From Bog-473 sp963779735 (GTDB lineage Bacteria; Actinomycetota; Acidimicrobiia; Acidimicrobiales; RAAP-2): DNA of 64,000 bases. The position numbers and the translations under genes are program-made. The first letter of the stretch is position 1. Each line of letters begins with the position of its first letter. Positions 17,942 through 26,251 of this stretch are shown one piece after another. Below the pieces are notes generated by a model, which saw only the letters and a list, made by a program, of their open reading frames with translations, was not told where the DNA came from and ran no database searches. Location: assembly GCA_963779735.1 (NCBI GenBank), contig CAVZZJ010000002.1:434001-498000 (forward strand). The letters run 5' to 3'.

Positions 17942-19228
17942 ATGAGCGACTACGACTCGATCGACTACTTCACCGACGAGTCACTCCTGGAGGATCCCTA
18001 CCCCTACTTCGAGCATCTGCGTTCGAAGTGCCCCGTTCAACCGACGAATCACTACGGGGTCGTGGCGGTGTCGGGTTACGACGAGGCGACCGAGATCTAC
18101 CGTGACATCGAGACCTTCTCCTCGTGCAACTCGGTGATCGGCCCGTTCGCGACGTTTCCGGTTCCTCTGGAAGGTGACGACGTCGGCGAAATTATCGAGC
18201 GCTATCGCGATCAGCTCCCGATGAACGAGCACATGGTCACCATGGACCCTCCCCTGCACACCCAGGAACGGGCGCTCCTCATGCGGCTTATCACCCCCAA
18301 ACGGCTCAAGGAGAACGAGGCGTTCATGTGGCGGCTCGCGGACACGCAGCTTGATGAGCTGATCGGCGCCGACCACTGCGAGTTCATCAGCGCCTACGCC
18401 CAGCCCTTCGCCATGCTCGTCGTCGCCGACGTCCTCGGGGTTCCCGAGGACGACCACCGGCGTTTCCGCGAAGGCTTCGGCCTGCTGAGCGGCGCGCCGG
18501 GTGAGATAGGCAGCGAAGGGAGTGAATACCAGCTGAATGCCCTCGAATGGCTCGATGACTGGTTTGCGACGTACATAGAGGACCGCAGGCGCGAGCCTCG
18601 CCACGATGTGCTGACCGACTTGGCACTCGCCAAATACCCCGACGGCACCACGCCCGACGTGGCGGCGGTGGTGCGCACCGCAACGTTTCTGTTCGCCGCC
18701 GGTCAGGAGACGACGGCTCGCCTGCTCGCCACGGGTCTGAAGTACCTGGCCGAGTATCCCGAGCTCCAAGACGAGCTGCGGGCCCACCGCGAGCGCATCC
18801 CTGACTTCATTGAGGAGGCGCTGCGTATCGAGAGCCCCGTGAAGGCCGATTTTCGCCTCGCCCGGCGTGCGACCACGGTCGCCGGGGTCGCCATCACCGC
18901 CGGAACACCGGTGATGCTTCTCAACGGCGCGGCCAACCGCGACCCACGGAGGTTCGAGTGTCCCGCCGAGTTCCGCGTTGACCGACCCAACGCCAAAGAG
19001 CACATCGCCTTCGGGCGTGGCGCCCATTCCTGTCCCGGAGGCCCCTTGGCTCGGGCTGAAGGCCGAATCAGCATTGAGCGAATCCTCGACCGGATGCACG
19101 ATATCCGGCTCTCGGAGGAACATCACGGGCCGCCCTCCGCTCGCCACTTCACCTACGAGCCGACCTGGGTTCTCCGCGGCCTCCACGAGCTTCACATTGA
19201 GTTCACACCGATAGAAGCGTCGAAGTAA
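17942..19228 (+). CDS. Cytochrome P450, paralogue 1
   Basis: A 428-residue soluble class I P450. The I-helix oxygen-activating motif AGQETT (Glu256, Thr257), the EALR form of ExxR (Glu292, Arg295) and the heme loop FGRGAHSCPGG with Cys364 are all intact. It would hydroxylate a hydrophobic substrate using electrons from a ferredoxin; none is adjacent, although a ferredoxin of the right type lies at 25921. AGGAAGG precedes ATG 17942. It is preceded by an SDR and followed by a convergent TetR gene. It shares long blocks with the P450 at 20089, such as SPKRLKEN-like TPKRLKENEAFMWRLAD. Confidence 0.95.
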   Translation: MSDYDSIDYFTDESLLEDPYPYFEHLRSKCPVQPTNHYGVVAVSGYDEATEIYRDIETFSSCNSVIGPFATFPVPLEGDDVGEIIERYRDQLPMNEHMVTMDPPLHTQERALLMRLITPKRLKENEAFMWRLADTQLDELIGADHCEFISAYAQPFAMLVVADVLGVPEDDHRRFREGFGLLSGAPGEIGSEGSEYQLNALEWLDDWFATYIEDRRREPRHDVLTDLALAKYPDGTTPDVAAVVRTATFLFAAGQETTARLLATGLKYLAEYPELQDELRAHRERIPDFIEEALRIESPVKADFRLARRATTVAGVAITAGTPVMLLNGAANRDPRRFECPAEFRVDRPNAKEHIAFGRGAHSCPGGPLARAEGRISIERILDRMHDIRLSEEHHGPPSARHFTYEPTWVLRGLHELHIEFTPIEASK

Positions 19229-19259
19229 GGGGTCGCGTCTCAGGAGCGAGGCTCGTCCC

Positions 19260-19880
19260 TCATGGAATGGGTTGCGTGTATCGATCCCCTTCCCTGCGCT
19301 CTCCTTCCAGCCTTCGGATGAAGCGTTCGACGTATGCGACCGTCTCCGCATGACCGCTGGTCGATTCGAGGGCCTCTTCCTCTATGACGAGCGATCTCGA
19401 GATGCTCGAGATCAATACGACTGCGACGATAGGTGGGCACTCGGTGGACTTGACCCCATAACGCTTCAGAATCTTCGTCACTGCCTTGAGTTGGTCGGCC
19501 CGGAAGCGAGCGGCCGACGCTGTCATCTCCGCCCGGATGACCTTGCGATGATTGCCTAAGGCGACGAATTCCATCGTCAGGGCCGTTCCCCGACGATCAC
19601 GACTGAAGTCCCACAGAAACCACAGTGGCTGATCTGACTTCAGGCCTTCAGCCTGACGTTGGAGTCGGTGCTCGCTTCGTCGCCGATGCAGCGCCAAGAA
19701 GAGATCGTCCATCGTCCGGAAGTAGTAGTGCACCAACGCCGGCTTCAGACCCGCCTCGGCGGCCACTCGGCGCGAGGTGACGGCAGCGTAACCCCCCGCA
19801 AGCATTAACGATTCGGCCGCGTCCAGTAAGGCGGCGCGCGTCTTGGAAGTCTCAGAACCGAATCTGCGCGCCGTGGCCAC
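19260..19880 (-). CDS. TetR-family repressor, paralogue 2
   Basis: A 206-residue TetR protein, near-duplicate of the one at 16231. The helix-turn-helix TSRRVAAEAGLKPALVHYYF is almost identical to its paralogue, implying that both recognise similar operators. The ligand-binding part is also closely matched, with differences at the C terminus (RREGDRYTQPIP). It lies between the two P450 genes and faces the second one. Confidence 0.92.
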   Translation of the reverse strand: MATARRFGSETSKTRAALLDAAESLMLAGGYAAVTSRRVAAEAGLKPALVHYYFRTMDDLFLALHRRRSEHRLQRQAEGLKSDQPLWFLWDFSRDRRGTALTMEFVALGNHRKVIRAEMTASAARFRADQLKAVTKILKRYGVKSTECPPIVAVVLISSISRSLVIEEEALESTSGHAETVAYVERFIRRLEGERREGDRYTQPIP

Positions 19881-20088
19881 TCACCCCATGCTAGGACCTG
19901 CCATCCGGAAACGGCATGCTGATGAACGAAGCCTCCCGACAGATCTCCTCGAGCGCGGGCCGCAACCGAGGAGCCGCTTCCGTTGACCGGCGGTGGGTAT
20001 CGTGCTATACCACCGCTCAGCATCTCGCACGCACGCCGGGCGTCGGTCGACTTGGCGGTCGCCTGACCTTCGAGGGGAGGTTCGATCT

Positions 20089-21354
20089 GTGGCTCGAGAG
20101 GATGTGGCCGACTATTTCAGCGACGTGTCGGTTGTCGAGGACCCGTTCTCTTACTACGAGTACGCCCGGGCTCAGGGTCCTATATGGCGGGAGCCCTATC
20201 ACGGGTCGTTCGTGGTGACCGGATACGACGAGATGATGACGGTCTACCGCGACCTCCATACGTTCTCGTCGTGCAATTCGTTCGGCGGTCCCTTCCCCCC
20301 ACTACCGGAGAGTCCAACCGGCGACGACGCGAGTGAGCTTATAGAGAAGTACCGCGAGATCTTTCCCAGCCACGAGTCCCTGATCACGTTCGATCCACCG
20401 ATCCATGCGGATCACCGCGGACTGATGATGCGACTGCTCACGCCGAAGCGACTCAAGGAGAACGAGGAGTTCATGTGGCGCCTCGCCGACGAGCTGATCG
20501 ACGGCTTCGGCGCCCAGGGCAGTTGTGACTTCATCGCCGAGTACGCCCAGCCTTTCTCGCTGCTGGTCATCGCCGATCTCCTCGGGGTCCCCGAGTCCGA
20601 CCACGCCGAGCTGCGGGGCAGGATGGTGGCGAAGGGTCCCGCCGGGGCGGTCGGCCAGCAGATGCAGGGCAACTTCTTGGCTCACCTGGAGGACTTCTTC
20701 ACGACCTACATAGAGGCACGGCGCCGGGAGCCCCAGGACGACGTGCTGGGCAAGATGGCCCAGGCCGCCTTCGCCGACGGATCGATGCCCGAGGTTCTCG
20801 AGGTCGTCCGCGTCGCCACGATCCTCTTTGCCGGTGGGCAGGGCACGGCGGCTCGGTTCTTGGGCAACATGGTGAAGATCATCGCCGAGGACCCCGAACA
20901 GCAAGAGCTCTTGCGAGCGGAGCGCGCAAGAATTCCGGACTTCGTCGAGGAGACGCTCCGGCTCTACAGCCCGGTGAAGACGAACTTCCGCATGGCGCGC
21001 CATTCGACGACCCTCGGAGGCGTCGACATCCCTGCCGGCGCCAGCCTCATGCTCCTCATCGGGGCCGCCGACCGTGACGGTCGCCGTTTCGAATGTCCGG
21101 CGGAGTTCGATATGGGCCGTCCCAATGTGCGCGAGCACATCGCCTTCGGTCGCGGTGTCCATTCATGCCCCGGCGCTCCCCTGGTACGAGCCGACGGCCG
21201 GATCACCCTCGAGCGAATGCTCGACCGTCTCGGGAACATTCAGATCTCCGATGCCCGGCACGGTCCCCCGGGAGCTCGCCATTTCGACTACACCCCGACC
21301 TACATTCTCCGGGGAGTCGAGGCGCTTCACCTTGAGTTCACCCCGATCCCCTGA
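20089..21354 (+). CDS. Cytochrome P450, paralogue 2, with altered I-helix
   Basis: A 421-residue P450. GTG 20089 is chosen because GGGGAGG (20074-20080) lies eight bases upstream; the reading frame is open further upstream but not protein-like. The heme loop FGRGVHSCPGAPL has Cys360, and EETLRLYSP supplies ExxR. The I-helix reads AGGQGTA where paralogue 1 has AAGQETT, so the acidic residue of the acid-alcohol pair is Gly252, while Thr253 stays. That change is known to alter proton delivery in P450s and may signal a different reaction. It faces TetR paralogue 2. Confidence 0.92.
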   Translation: MAREDVADYFSDVSVVEDPFSYYEYARAQGPIWREPYHGSFVVTGYDEMMTVYRDLHTFSSCNSFGGPFPPLPESPTGDDASELIEKYREIFPSHESLITFDPPIHADHRGLMMRLLTPKRLKENEEFMWRLADELIDGFGAQGSCDFIAEYAQPFSLLVIADLLGVPESDHAELRGRMVAKGPAGAVGQQMQGNFLAHLEDFFTTYIEARRREPQDDVLGKMAQAAFADGSMPEVLEVVRVATILFAGGQGTAARFLGNMVKIIAEDPEQQELLRAERARIPDFVEETLRLYSPVKTNFRMARHSTTLGGVDIPAGASLMLLIGAADRDGRRFECPAEFDMGRPNVREHIAFGRGVHSCPGAPLVRADGRITLERMLDRLGNIQISDARHGPPGARHFDYTPTYILRGVEALHLEFTPIP

Positions 21355-21441
21355 GCCGTTCATCTGCCGTGGGTGCTCGAGCTGACGGGAGCAGGTGGGT
21401 GGGCACCGTCACCGACCCATGAAGTCTGTACCTCGTCATCC

Positions 21442-22788
21442 TCAAAACTCGAGCTGCTCGGCTTCCATCCGTATGTCGCCGGCGTCCTCGGCGAGGAACC
21501 AGCCCTGGCCGATGAGCTCGTCCAGCCGGAGGTTGAACCGCTCGAGGTAGGTGGACGAGTCCCCGTAGAGGGCCCCAAGCTTGCCGGCGTCGAACGGCTC
21601 GTCGGTGCCAACGGCGAGGTAGCTCGGCGTGCCGTCGGCCCGTGTCGGGTTGGGCCGGTAGGTGGCGTGGGGGACGTCGAGCTGGACGCAGCGAACCCCG
21701 CCGAGGCTGTTGCCGTGCTCGTCCTTGGCGAAGTAGCCCTCTGGGCCCACCTCGATGCGCTCGGCGCGGGGGGGCACGACGCCGTTGGCCACCCACTCGA
21801 CGAGGTGGTGGAGTCCGACGCTGAACAGCTCGAAGTGGGGCAGGCTGTTCATCCGGGGCCCGAAGGTGATGCCGGCCTCGTCTTGGAACGTCGCGTTCCA
21901 CAGCGACACGTCGTCGTAGGGCACGTGGCGGGTGCCCATGTGGGGGACGCCGGCGAGCTCGTAGAGCCGGTACTGGTCGCCCGGCTCGTCGCCGTCGTCG
22001 CGGCGGTACTTGCGGCCTCCGTAGCCGGGGCGGAACGAGTAGTCCGGTAGGGACACGTCGCCGTCACTCATGACCTGCACGATCGGGACGTCGACGTCGT
22101 GAAAGGCATCGTGAGGGAAGCCTGATGGGAAGTAACCGGCATAGACCGGCGAGCCGTCGGCCAGCCGCTGAAGTCGGTGCGCGTCGCGGATGTAGTTGGT
22201 GGTGACGCTACCGGTCTGCGAATGCCCGGCCAAAATGACGTGAGCCACGTTCCGATCCCCGAAGGGCCCGTTTGACGCACCGAGCGCGGCACCGACTTGG
22301 GCGAGGATGGCGCTCGTCGACCGGTTCCGGCGTTCTAATTCCGACCAGAACAGCTCCGCCGTCCGTGGATTGCCGAGACGGGGGTTCGGGTCGAAGTCCG
22401 AGCTGTCGGGACCCTCAATGCCGAGCGGCGAGTAGCGCTCGGGGTTGGACGGTTTCACGTGCATGTCGAGCGTCGTCTTTTGCGCCGTGATCTCGACCCA
22501 GGCATGCCCCGAACGCAGGATGTAGGGGGCGCAGTAGATCCAGATCGGCGCGATCCCGTGAACATGGAGCGGTTCGGCGATGACCGTGCCGCTGAAGTGG
22601 TCGACGTCACGGGGACGCCGCACGCACAGGGTCGTTGCGTAAGGGTGGCCCTGCACCTCACCGGCGGCGATCCACTCCTCTTGGACGTAGTCGTATTCAC
22701 CGAGGGGTGGCACGTGGCTGCCGTAGGGGGCGAACACCGACTGGCCGTTGTCCGGTGATTGGTGGAGTGCGGCTGGCGTCACTGTCAT
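21442..22788 (-). CDS. Alpha/beta hydrolase domain protein (Abhydrolase_10-like)
   Basis: A 448-residue protein with the nucleophile elbow GHSQTGS and late Asp/His-rich segments (GVPHMGTRHVP, LPHFELFSVGLHHLVEWV), the plan of a large alpha/beta hydrolase family of uncertain substrate. No secretion signal is seen, so it acts in the cytoplasm. AAGGAGAG before ATG 22788 sets the start; an in-frame ATG at 22818 lacks such a site. It is the last gene on this strand after the Rieske operon, from which it is separated by 221 bases with its own palindrome. It probably hydrolyses an ester or lactone made by the oxygenases. Confidence 0.82.
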   Translation of the reverse strand: MTVTPAALHQSPDNGQSVFAPYGSHVPPLGEYDYVQEEWIAAGEVQGHPYATTLCVRRPRDVDHFSGTVIAEPLHVHGIAPIWIYCAPYILRSGHAWVEITAQKTTLDMHVKPSNPERYSPLGIEGPDSSDFDPNPRLGNPRTAELFWSELERRNRSTSAILAQVGAALGASNGPFGDRNVAHVILAGHSQTGSVTTNYIRDAHRLQRLADGSPVYAGYFPSGFPHDAFHDVDVPIVQVMSDGDVSLPDYSFRPGYGGRKYRRDDGDEPGDQYRLYELAGVPHMGTRHVPYDDVSLWNATFQDEAGITFGPRMNSLPHFELFSVGLHHLVEWVANGVVPPRAERIEVGPEGYFAKDEHGNSLGGVRCVQLDVPHATYRPNPTRADGTPSYLAVGTDEPFDAGKLGALYGDSSTYLERFNLRLDELIGQGWFLAEDAGDIRMEAEQLEF

Positions 22789-22877
22789 CGTCTCTCCTTG
22801 TTGGAGGGCGGGGAACAACGAAAACCCGGCAACATCGGCCTCTGATCGGACGCGGACTCGCTGCGGAGCGAACGTGT

Positions 22878-22891
22878 TATACGAATGTATA
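22878..22891. promoter_or_regulatory. Perfect palindrome upstream of the hydrolase gene
   Basis: TATAC-GAAT-GTATA is a perfect 5+4+5 palindrome 87 bases before the hydrolase start (minus strand), in the gap after the Rieske genes. It resembles operator sites; similar TATAC/GTATA words occur at 26208-26215 and 49775-49783. Confidence 0.4.
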
Positions 22892-23009
22892 GTACGAGAC
22901 TAAATCCCCTGAGACCGCTCGTCAATCGCTGCCCTGCCGGGTGGGGGAATGGGCTCGGTGGATCTCGATCCGGCTCCGATCGGATCGGCGGTCGACGTGT
23001 CCGGCGAGT

Positions 23010-24272
23010 TCAGCCCGTGACCCGAGCGAAGGTGGCGTCTTCCCATCGCCTGCCCTCGTCCACCAGGACCTCGGCCGAGTTGGGGAGGCGGACGCCACCG
23101 GGGGTGTGGGCGCTGCCGGGTGGCAGCTCGCCGGCCCTCGCCGCCGCCAGCGAGTCGAGCAGCATGCGGCGGAGGTGGGCCACGGCAACATCGCTCGAGG
23201 AGAGATGCTCCATGGTGCGGTCGACGACGGCCCCCATGCTCGTCTGGACGGCAGCGTCCTCCTCCAGCAGACTCCGCCCGAAGCCGGTGAAATGACCCGC
23301 CTTCATGAGATCACGGTCCTGCCCCCACCGGGTCGAGCGGTCGCCCCGGAGGCCGGTGTAGTCCAGGCGATCGGGCGCGTACGCGGGGTCTTGCATGGCG
23401 ATCTGGTCCAGGGCGACTCCGCTGTGCGGGGTGGGACCGACCGTGCCGAAGAAGAGGACATGATGGGTGTCATCGACCGGCGCGATGACGAACACGGCAC
23501 CGGTGCGCGGTGTCGTGCTCCCGACCGGGGTGATCGTCACGAGGGGCATCAGGTGTTCGGTGATCCGTACGTAGGTCTGACCGCCGGACGTCTTGCGCAG
23601 GGCGGCGGCCCGCAGGCCATAGGACGTGGCTTGCGTCTCGTAGGTCGGCGACTGGGCGAGGGCGAAGGTGAGGTTGGCGTGCTCCGCCATGCTCACGGAC
23701 TCGGCGATCCAGGTTTGGTGCAGCTGGCCGGCGTGCACCGAGTCGATGCTGCCCTCCAGGCCCTGAAGCCAGTTGCACGGGACCTGCGCGGTGACCCAGT
23801 ACCTATGGAGGTCCTCGTCGGCGAAGGGCAGGTCCGGGAAGCGCGGTGCCTCGGTACGGCCGAGCCACACCCAGGCCAGCCCGCCGGCTTCGTGGACCGC
23901 GTGGTGGCCGACGGGCACGCCGGCAGCGAACTGCCCGGCGCGGACGATCTGCGTCGGGCAGTCGATGACGCGGCCCGTGGCATCGATCTTCCAGCCGTGG
24001 TAGATGCAGCGGATGCCGTCTTCCTCGTCGCGGGCCAACACGAGCGAGGCGCGGCGGTGGGGGCACAGCTCGTCGAGGAAGCCGATTCGCCCGTCGCCGG
24101 AGCGAAAGGCGACGAAGTTCTCACCGAACAGCCGCACGGGCAGCGGCCCTTCTCCGTTCACGAGGTGGGAGGCCTGGGCGAAGGGGATCCAGTAGTTCTC
24201 CCGCATCAGCCGGCCCATCGGCACGTCGCCCTCGACACGGGTCATCAGCTCGTTCTCGGCCCGGGTCGTCAC
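23010..24272 (-). CDS. Rieske non-heme iron oxygenase (phthalate-oxygenase-like)
   Basis: A 420-residue oxygenase subunit. The Rieske [2Fe-2S] ligands are Cys70/His72 (CPHRR) and Cys89/His92 (CIYHGWK). The mononuclear iron site is DSVHAGQLH, with Asp177, His180 and His185, and follows GLEGSID, as in the phthalate/vanillate oxygenase group. Such enzymes add oxygen to rings or demethylate with electrons from a reductase/ferredoxin. It is the last of the tightly packed minus-strand set 25921-24291-23010 and lies 18 bases after the small-protein gene. Confidence 0.93.
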   Translation of the reverse strand: MTTRAENELMTRVEGDVPMGRLMRENYWIPFAQASHLVNGEGPLPVRLFGENFVAFRSGDGRIGFLDELCPHRRASLVLARDEEDGIRCIYHGWKIDATGRVIDCPTQIVRAGQFAAGVPVGHHAVHEAGGLAWVWLGRTEAPRFPDLPFADEDLHRYWVTAQVPCNWLQGLEGSIDSVHAGQLHQTWIAESVSMAEHANLTFALAQSPTYETQATSYGLRAAALRKTSGGQTYVRITEHLMPLVTITPVGSTTPRTGAVFVIAPVDDTHHVLFFGTVGPTPHSGVALDQIAMQDPAYAPDRLDYTGLRGDRSTRWGQDRDLMKAGHFTGFGRSLLEEDAAVQTSMGAVVDRTMEHLSSSDVAVAHLRRMLLDSLAAARAGELPPGSAHTPGGVRLPNSAEVLVDEGRRWEDATFARVTG

Positions 24273-24290
24273 GGTGCCTCCTATGTAGGC

Positions 24291-24620
24291 TCAGGGCAGC
24301 GGTTCGCTGATGCGGTCGAACGCCGTGCCACGGGTATCAGGCACCCATGGCTGAGCCCACAGCTCGACGGGGAACGACACGATGACGAACGAGTACAGCA
24401 TCTGCAGCAGATGCACCGCATCGGCGGGCATGTCGTCGAGGGGGAACCTGTCGCAGTAGGTCGTTGCGTCCTGGACACGGGGGAGGATGGCGTCGTAGAA
24501 CCGGCGCAGTTCGTCCATGGAACTGCCCAAACGCTCCGACCATCGTTCACGCTCGGTCGCCAGGCACCACTTTGCGGCGTACGGCTCGAGATCCGAGAAT
24601 CCACTCGGAAGAATCGGCAT
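24291..24620 (-). CDS. Small conserved protein of Rieske operons
   Basis: A 109-residue acidic helical protein (ERERWSERLGSSMDELRRFYDAILPR, DDMPADAVHLLQML). It starts at ATG 24620 after GGGGTGAAGAG, four bases after the upstream Rieske stop and 18 before the next Rieske gene. I know similar small proteins beside ring-oxygenase genes in other bacteria, but no reaction has been assigned to my knowledge. The sandwich position suggests a structural partner or beta-like subunit for one or both oxygenases. Confidence 0.7.
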   Translation of the reverse strand: MPILPSGFSDLEPYAAKWCLATERERWSERLGSSMDELRRFYDAILPRVQDATTYCDRFPLDDMPADAVHLLQMLYSFVIVSFPVELWAQPWVPDTRGTAFDRISEPLP

Positions 24621-24624
24621 CTCT

Positions 24625-25893
24625 TCACCCCCCTGCGTACTCGCGCTGGTACTCGCCCACCCAGTCGCCCACGACCTGGTGGAAGTTGCGGACCAGCACC
24701 TCCTGGTCGTTGAGCGGCCATCGGTCGATGACGCGGGCCTCCAGGCCCAGCTGGGTGGCCTCGAGGGTGTTGGCGTCTTGGATCGCGTACTCCTTGAACG
24801 ACACCGCTGCCACCTCACGCCCCAGCCGCTCGGAGGCCGACCTGGCGGGAAGGGAGTACACGTTCCCCTCGAAGACGAGCGAGTGACTGGAGGTCGGCCA
24901 GTACTGATGGGTGTTGTACCATCCCGCTTCCCAGATCAAGATGGCGAAGTTCGGGAAGAACTGAAAGGACGACAACCCCCACGGGTCGACCTTGCCGGGG
25001 TTGATCCCCGGTGGCAGCTCACCCAGGTCCGACTGGTCCCACGGCCCGAACAACCCACTGCGCGTCGCCATGTCGGACGGCTTCACGTTCTCCGGCGGCA
25101 TCTCCCAGACTCGGTGGACCGATCCCGACGTGGTGACCAGCCCGTGCGGGCCGTCGATCTGGTAGTGCGGGGCCTCGTAGCCGGCCTCTCTGATCATCGC
25201 CCGGAGGGGGGCCGGATGATGGCCGCCGTGCACCATCGGTGCGTGGTAGAACTCCATGAAGGCGTCAGAGAAGATCTTCCAGTTCGCGCCACACTCGACA
25301 CGGAACTCGTAGCGGTCGGTCATCTCCCCGAATGGGTAGTCCTCAATCCCCATGAGCATCGGCCCCAGGAACTCGCGCAACGACTGGCTGGGCTGCGGCG
25401 CAAAGTTCACGAAGATGAAGCCGGCGAAGGTGTCGCAGTGCACCGGTGGCAGCGAGTAGTCCGCCTTTTTGAGGTCGAAGAACTCGCCCTCCTGCTGGAC
25501 GAACGTGCAACTGCCGTCAAGCCCGTAACGCCATCCGTGGTACTTGCACACGAACTGCCGAGCAGTGCCGTTCGTCTCTTCCCGAGGGAACTCGTTCCAT
25601 ACGAGTTTGTTGCCGCGGTGACGGCAGATGTTGTGAAACGCCCTCACGTCCTCGCCATCTCGCACGACCACTATGGAAGTGCCGGCAGCGGCGATCTCCT
25701 TCGTGAAGTACGAGCCGGTGCGCGGGAGTTGCTCGACCCGTCCCACCTTGAGCCACGCCCGCCTGAAGATCGCGTCCCGCTCCTTCTCGTAGAACTCCGG
25801 CGAGATGGAGTCCTCATAGGACACCGGCTCGGTGCCGAGATGCTGGTAGTGCGTCGTCCAACTGCCCTCTGCGGGCTTTGTGTAGCGAGCCAT
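24625..25893 (-). CDS. Rieske non-heme iron ring-hydroxylating oxygenase, alpha-type subunit
   Basis: A 422-residue oxygenase. Rieske ligands are Cys90/His92 (CRHRGN) and Cys116/His119 (CKYHGWRY). The catalytic-iron region DAFMEFYHAPMVH contains Asp210, Glu214, His217 and His222, the alpha-subunit pattern of aromatic and steroid ring hydroxylases. No beta subunit of the usual hotdog-like type is encoded nearby. It lies directly after a ferredoxin gene (27-base gap) and before the small protein, so electrons may pass from that ferredoxin; no reductase is visible. Confidence 0.95.
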   Translation of the reverse strand: MARYTKPAEGSWTTHYQHLGTEPVSYEDSISPEFYEKERDAIFRRAWLKVGRVEQLPRTGSYFTKEIAAAGTSIVVVRDGEDVRAFHNICRHRGNKLVWNEFPREETNGTARQFVCKYHGWRYGLDGSCTFVQQEGEFFDLKKADYSLPPVHCDTFAGFIFVNFAPQPSQSLREFLGPMLMGIEDYPFGEMTDRYEFRVECGANWKIFSDAFMEFYHAPMVHGGHHPAPLRAMIREAGYEAPHYQIDGPHGLVTTSGSVHRVWEMPPENVKPSDMATRSGLFGPWDQSDLGELPPGINPGKVDPWGLSSFQFFPNFAILIWEAGWYNTHQYWPTSSHSLVFEGNVYSLPARSASERLGREVAAVSFKEYAIQDANTLEATQLGLEARVIDRWPLNDQEVLVRNFHQVVGDWVGEYQREYAGG

Positions 25894-25920
25894 GATTCCG
25901 TCCCTCGATTCCGGCGCTAG

Positions 25921-26115
25921 CTAGTCTTCGATCTCTATCGCGGCCTTTGGGCACAGGCGGGCCGCACAAAGGACGCTCTCTCGAAGGGACTCCGAAAGTC
26001 CGGCTTCGAGTACCCTGACCACGTCCTCGTCGTCGTTCAGAGCGAAGACGTCCGGACTGGCATCGACGCACACGCCAAGGGCGTCGCACTTCAGCTCGTC
26101 GACGATGACCTTCAT
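25921..26115 (-). CDS. [3Fe-4S]-type ferredoxin
   Basis: A 64-residue electron carrier. Cys10 and Cys16 (CDALGVC) plus Cys55 in LCPKAA are the expected ligands of a [3Fe-4S] cluster; the position of the fourth cysteine of a 4Fe cluster is Leu13. An extra Cys50 lies five residues before Cys55. Actinobacterial ferredoxins of this form feed P450s and some Rieske enzymes. It is the first gene of the Rieske operon, divergent from the Rrf2 regulator. Confidence 0.92.
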   Translation of the reverse strand: MKVIVDELKCDALGVCVDASPDVFALNDDEDVVRVLEAGLSESLRESVLCAARLCPKAAIEIED

Positions 26116-26178
26116 GACGTCTTCTCCGTCCCTCCTGGTATGGGCTAATGATCTCTAGCACTTGAGATCACCACCTTT

Positions 26179-26194
26179 ATATACCCCATATACC
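26179..26194. promoter_or_regulatory. Direct repeat in the Rieske/Rrf2 divergent promoter
   Basis: ATATACC occurs twice, at 26179-26185 and 26188-26194, nine bases apart, in an AT-rich island within the 136-base gap between the ferredoxin and Rrf2 genes. The palindrome TATACGTA follows at 26208-26215. These are candidate sites for the Fe-S regulator, or promoter elements of the divergent pair. Confidence 0.4.
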
Positions 26195-26251
26195 TTAACT
26201 GTCAAGCTATACGTAAGTTGCCTGGGTGCAGGTCGATTAGCCTCGGGAGAT

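Noticed and set aside
17981..19351. Long open frame of 456 codons antisense to P450 paralogue 1
   Set aside because: It mirrors the P450 gene in GC-rich DNA, where wobble bases remove stops. It has no family motif or ribosome site.
22941..24713. 590-codon open frame antisense to the Rieske genes
   Set aside because: It covers the Rieske gene and the small-protein gene on the opposite strand, and its residues show no domain.
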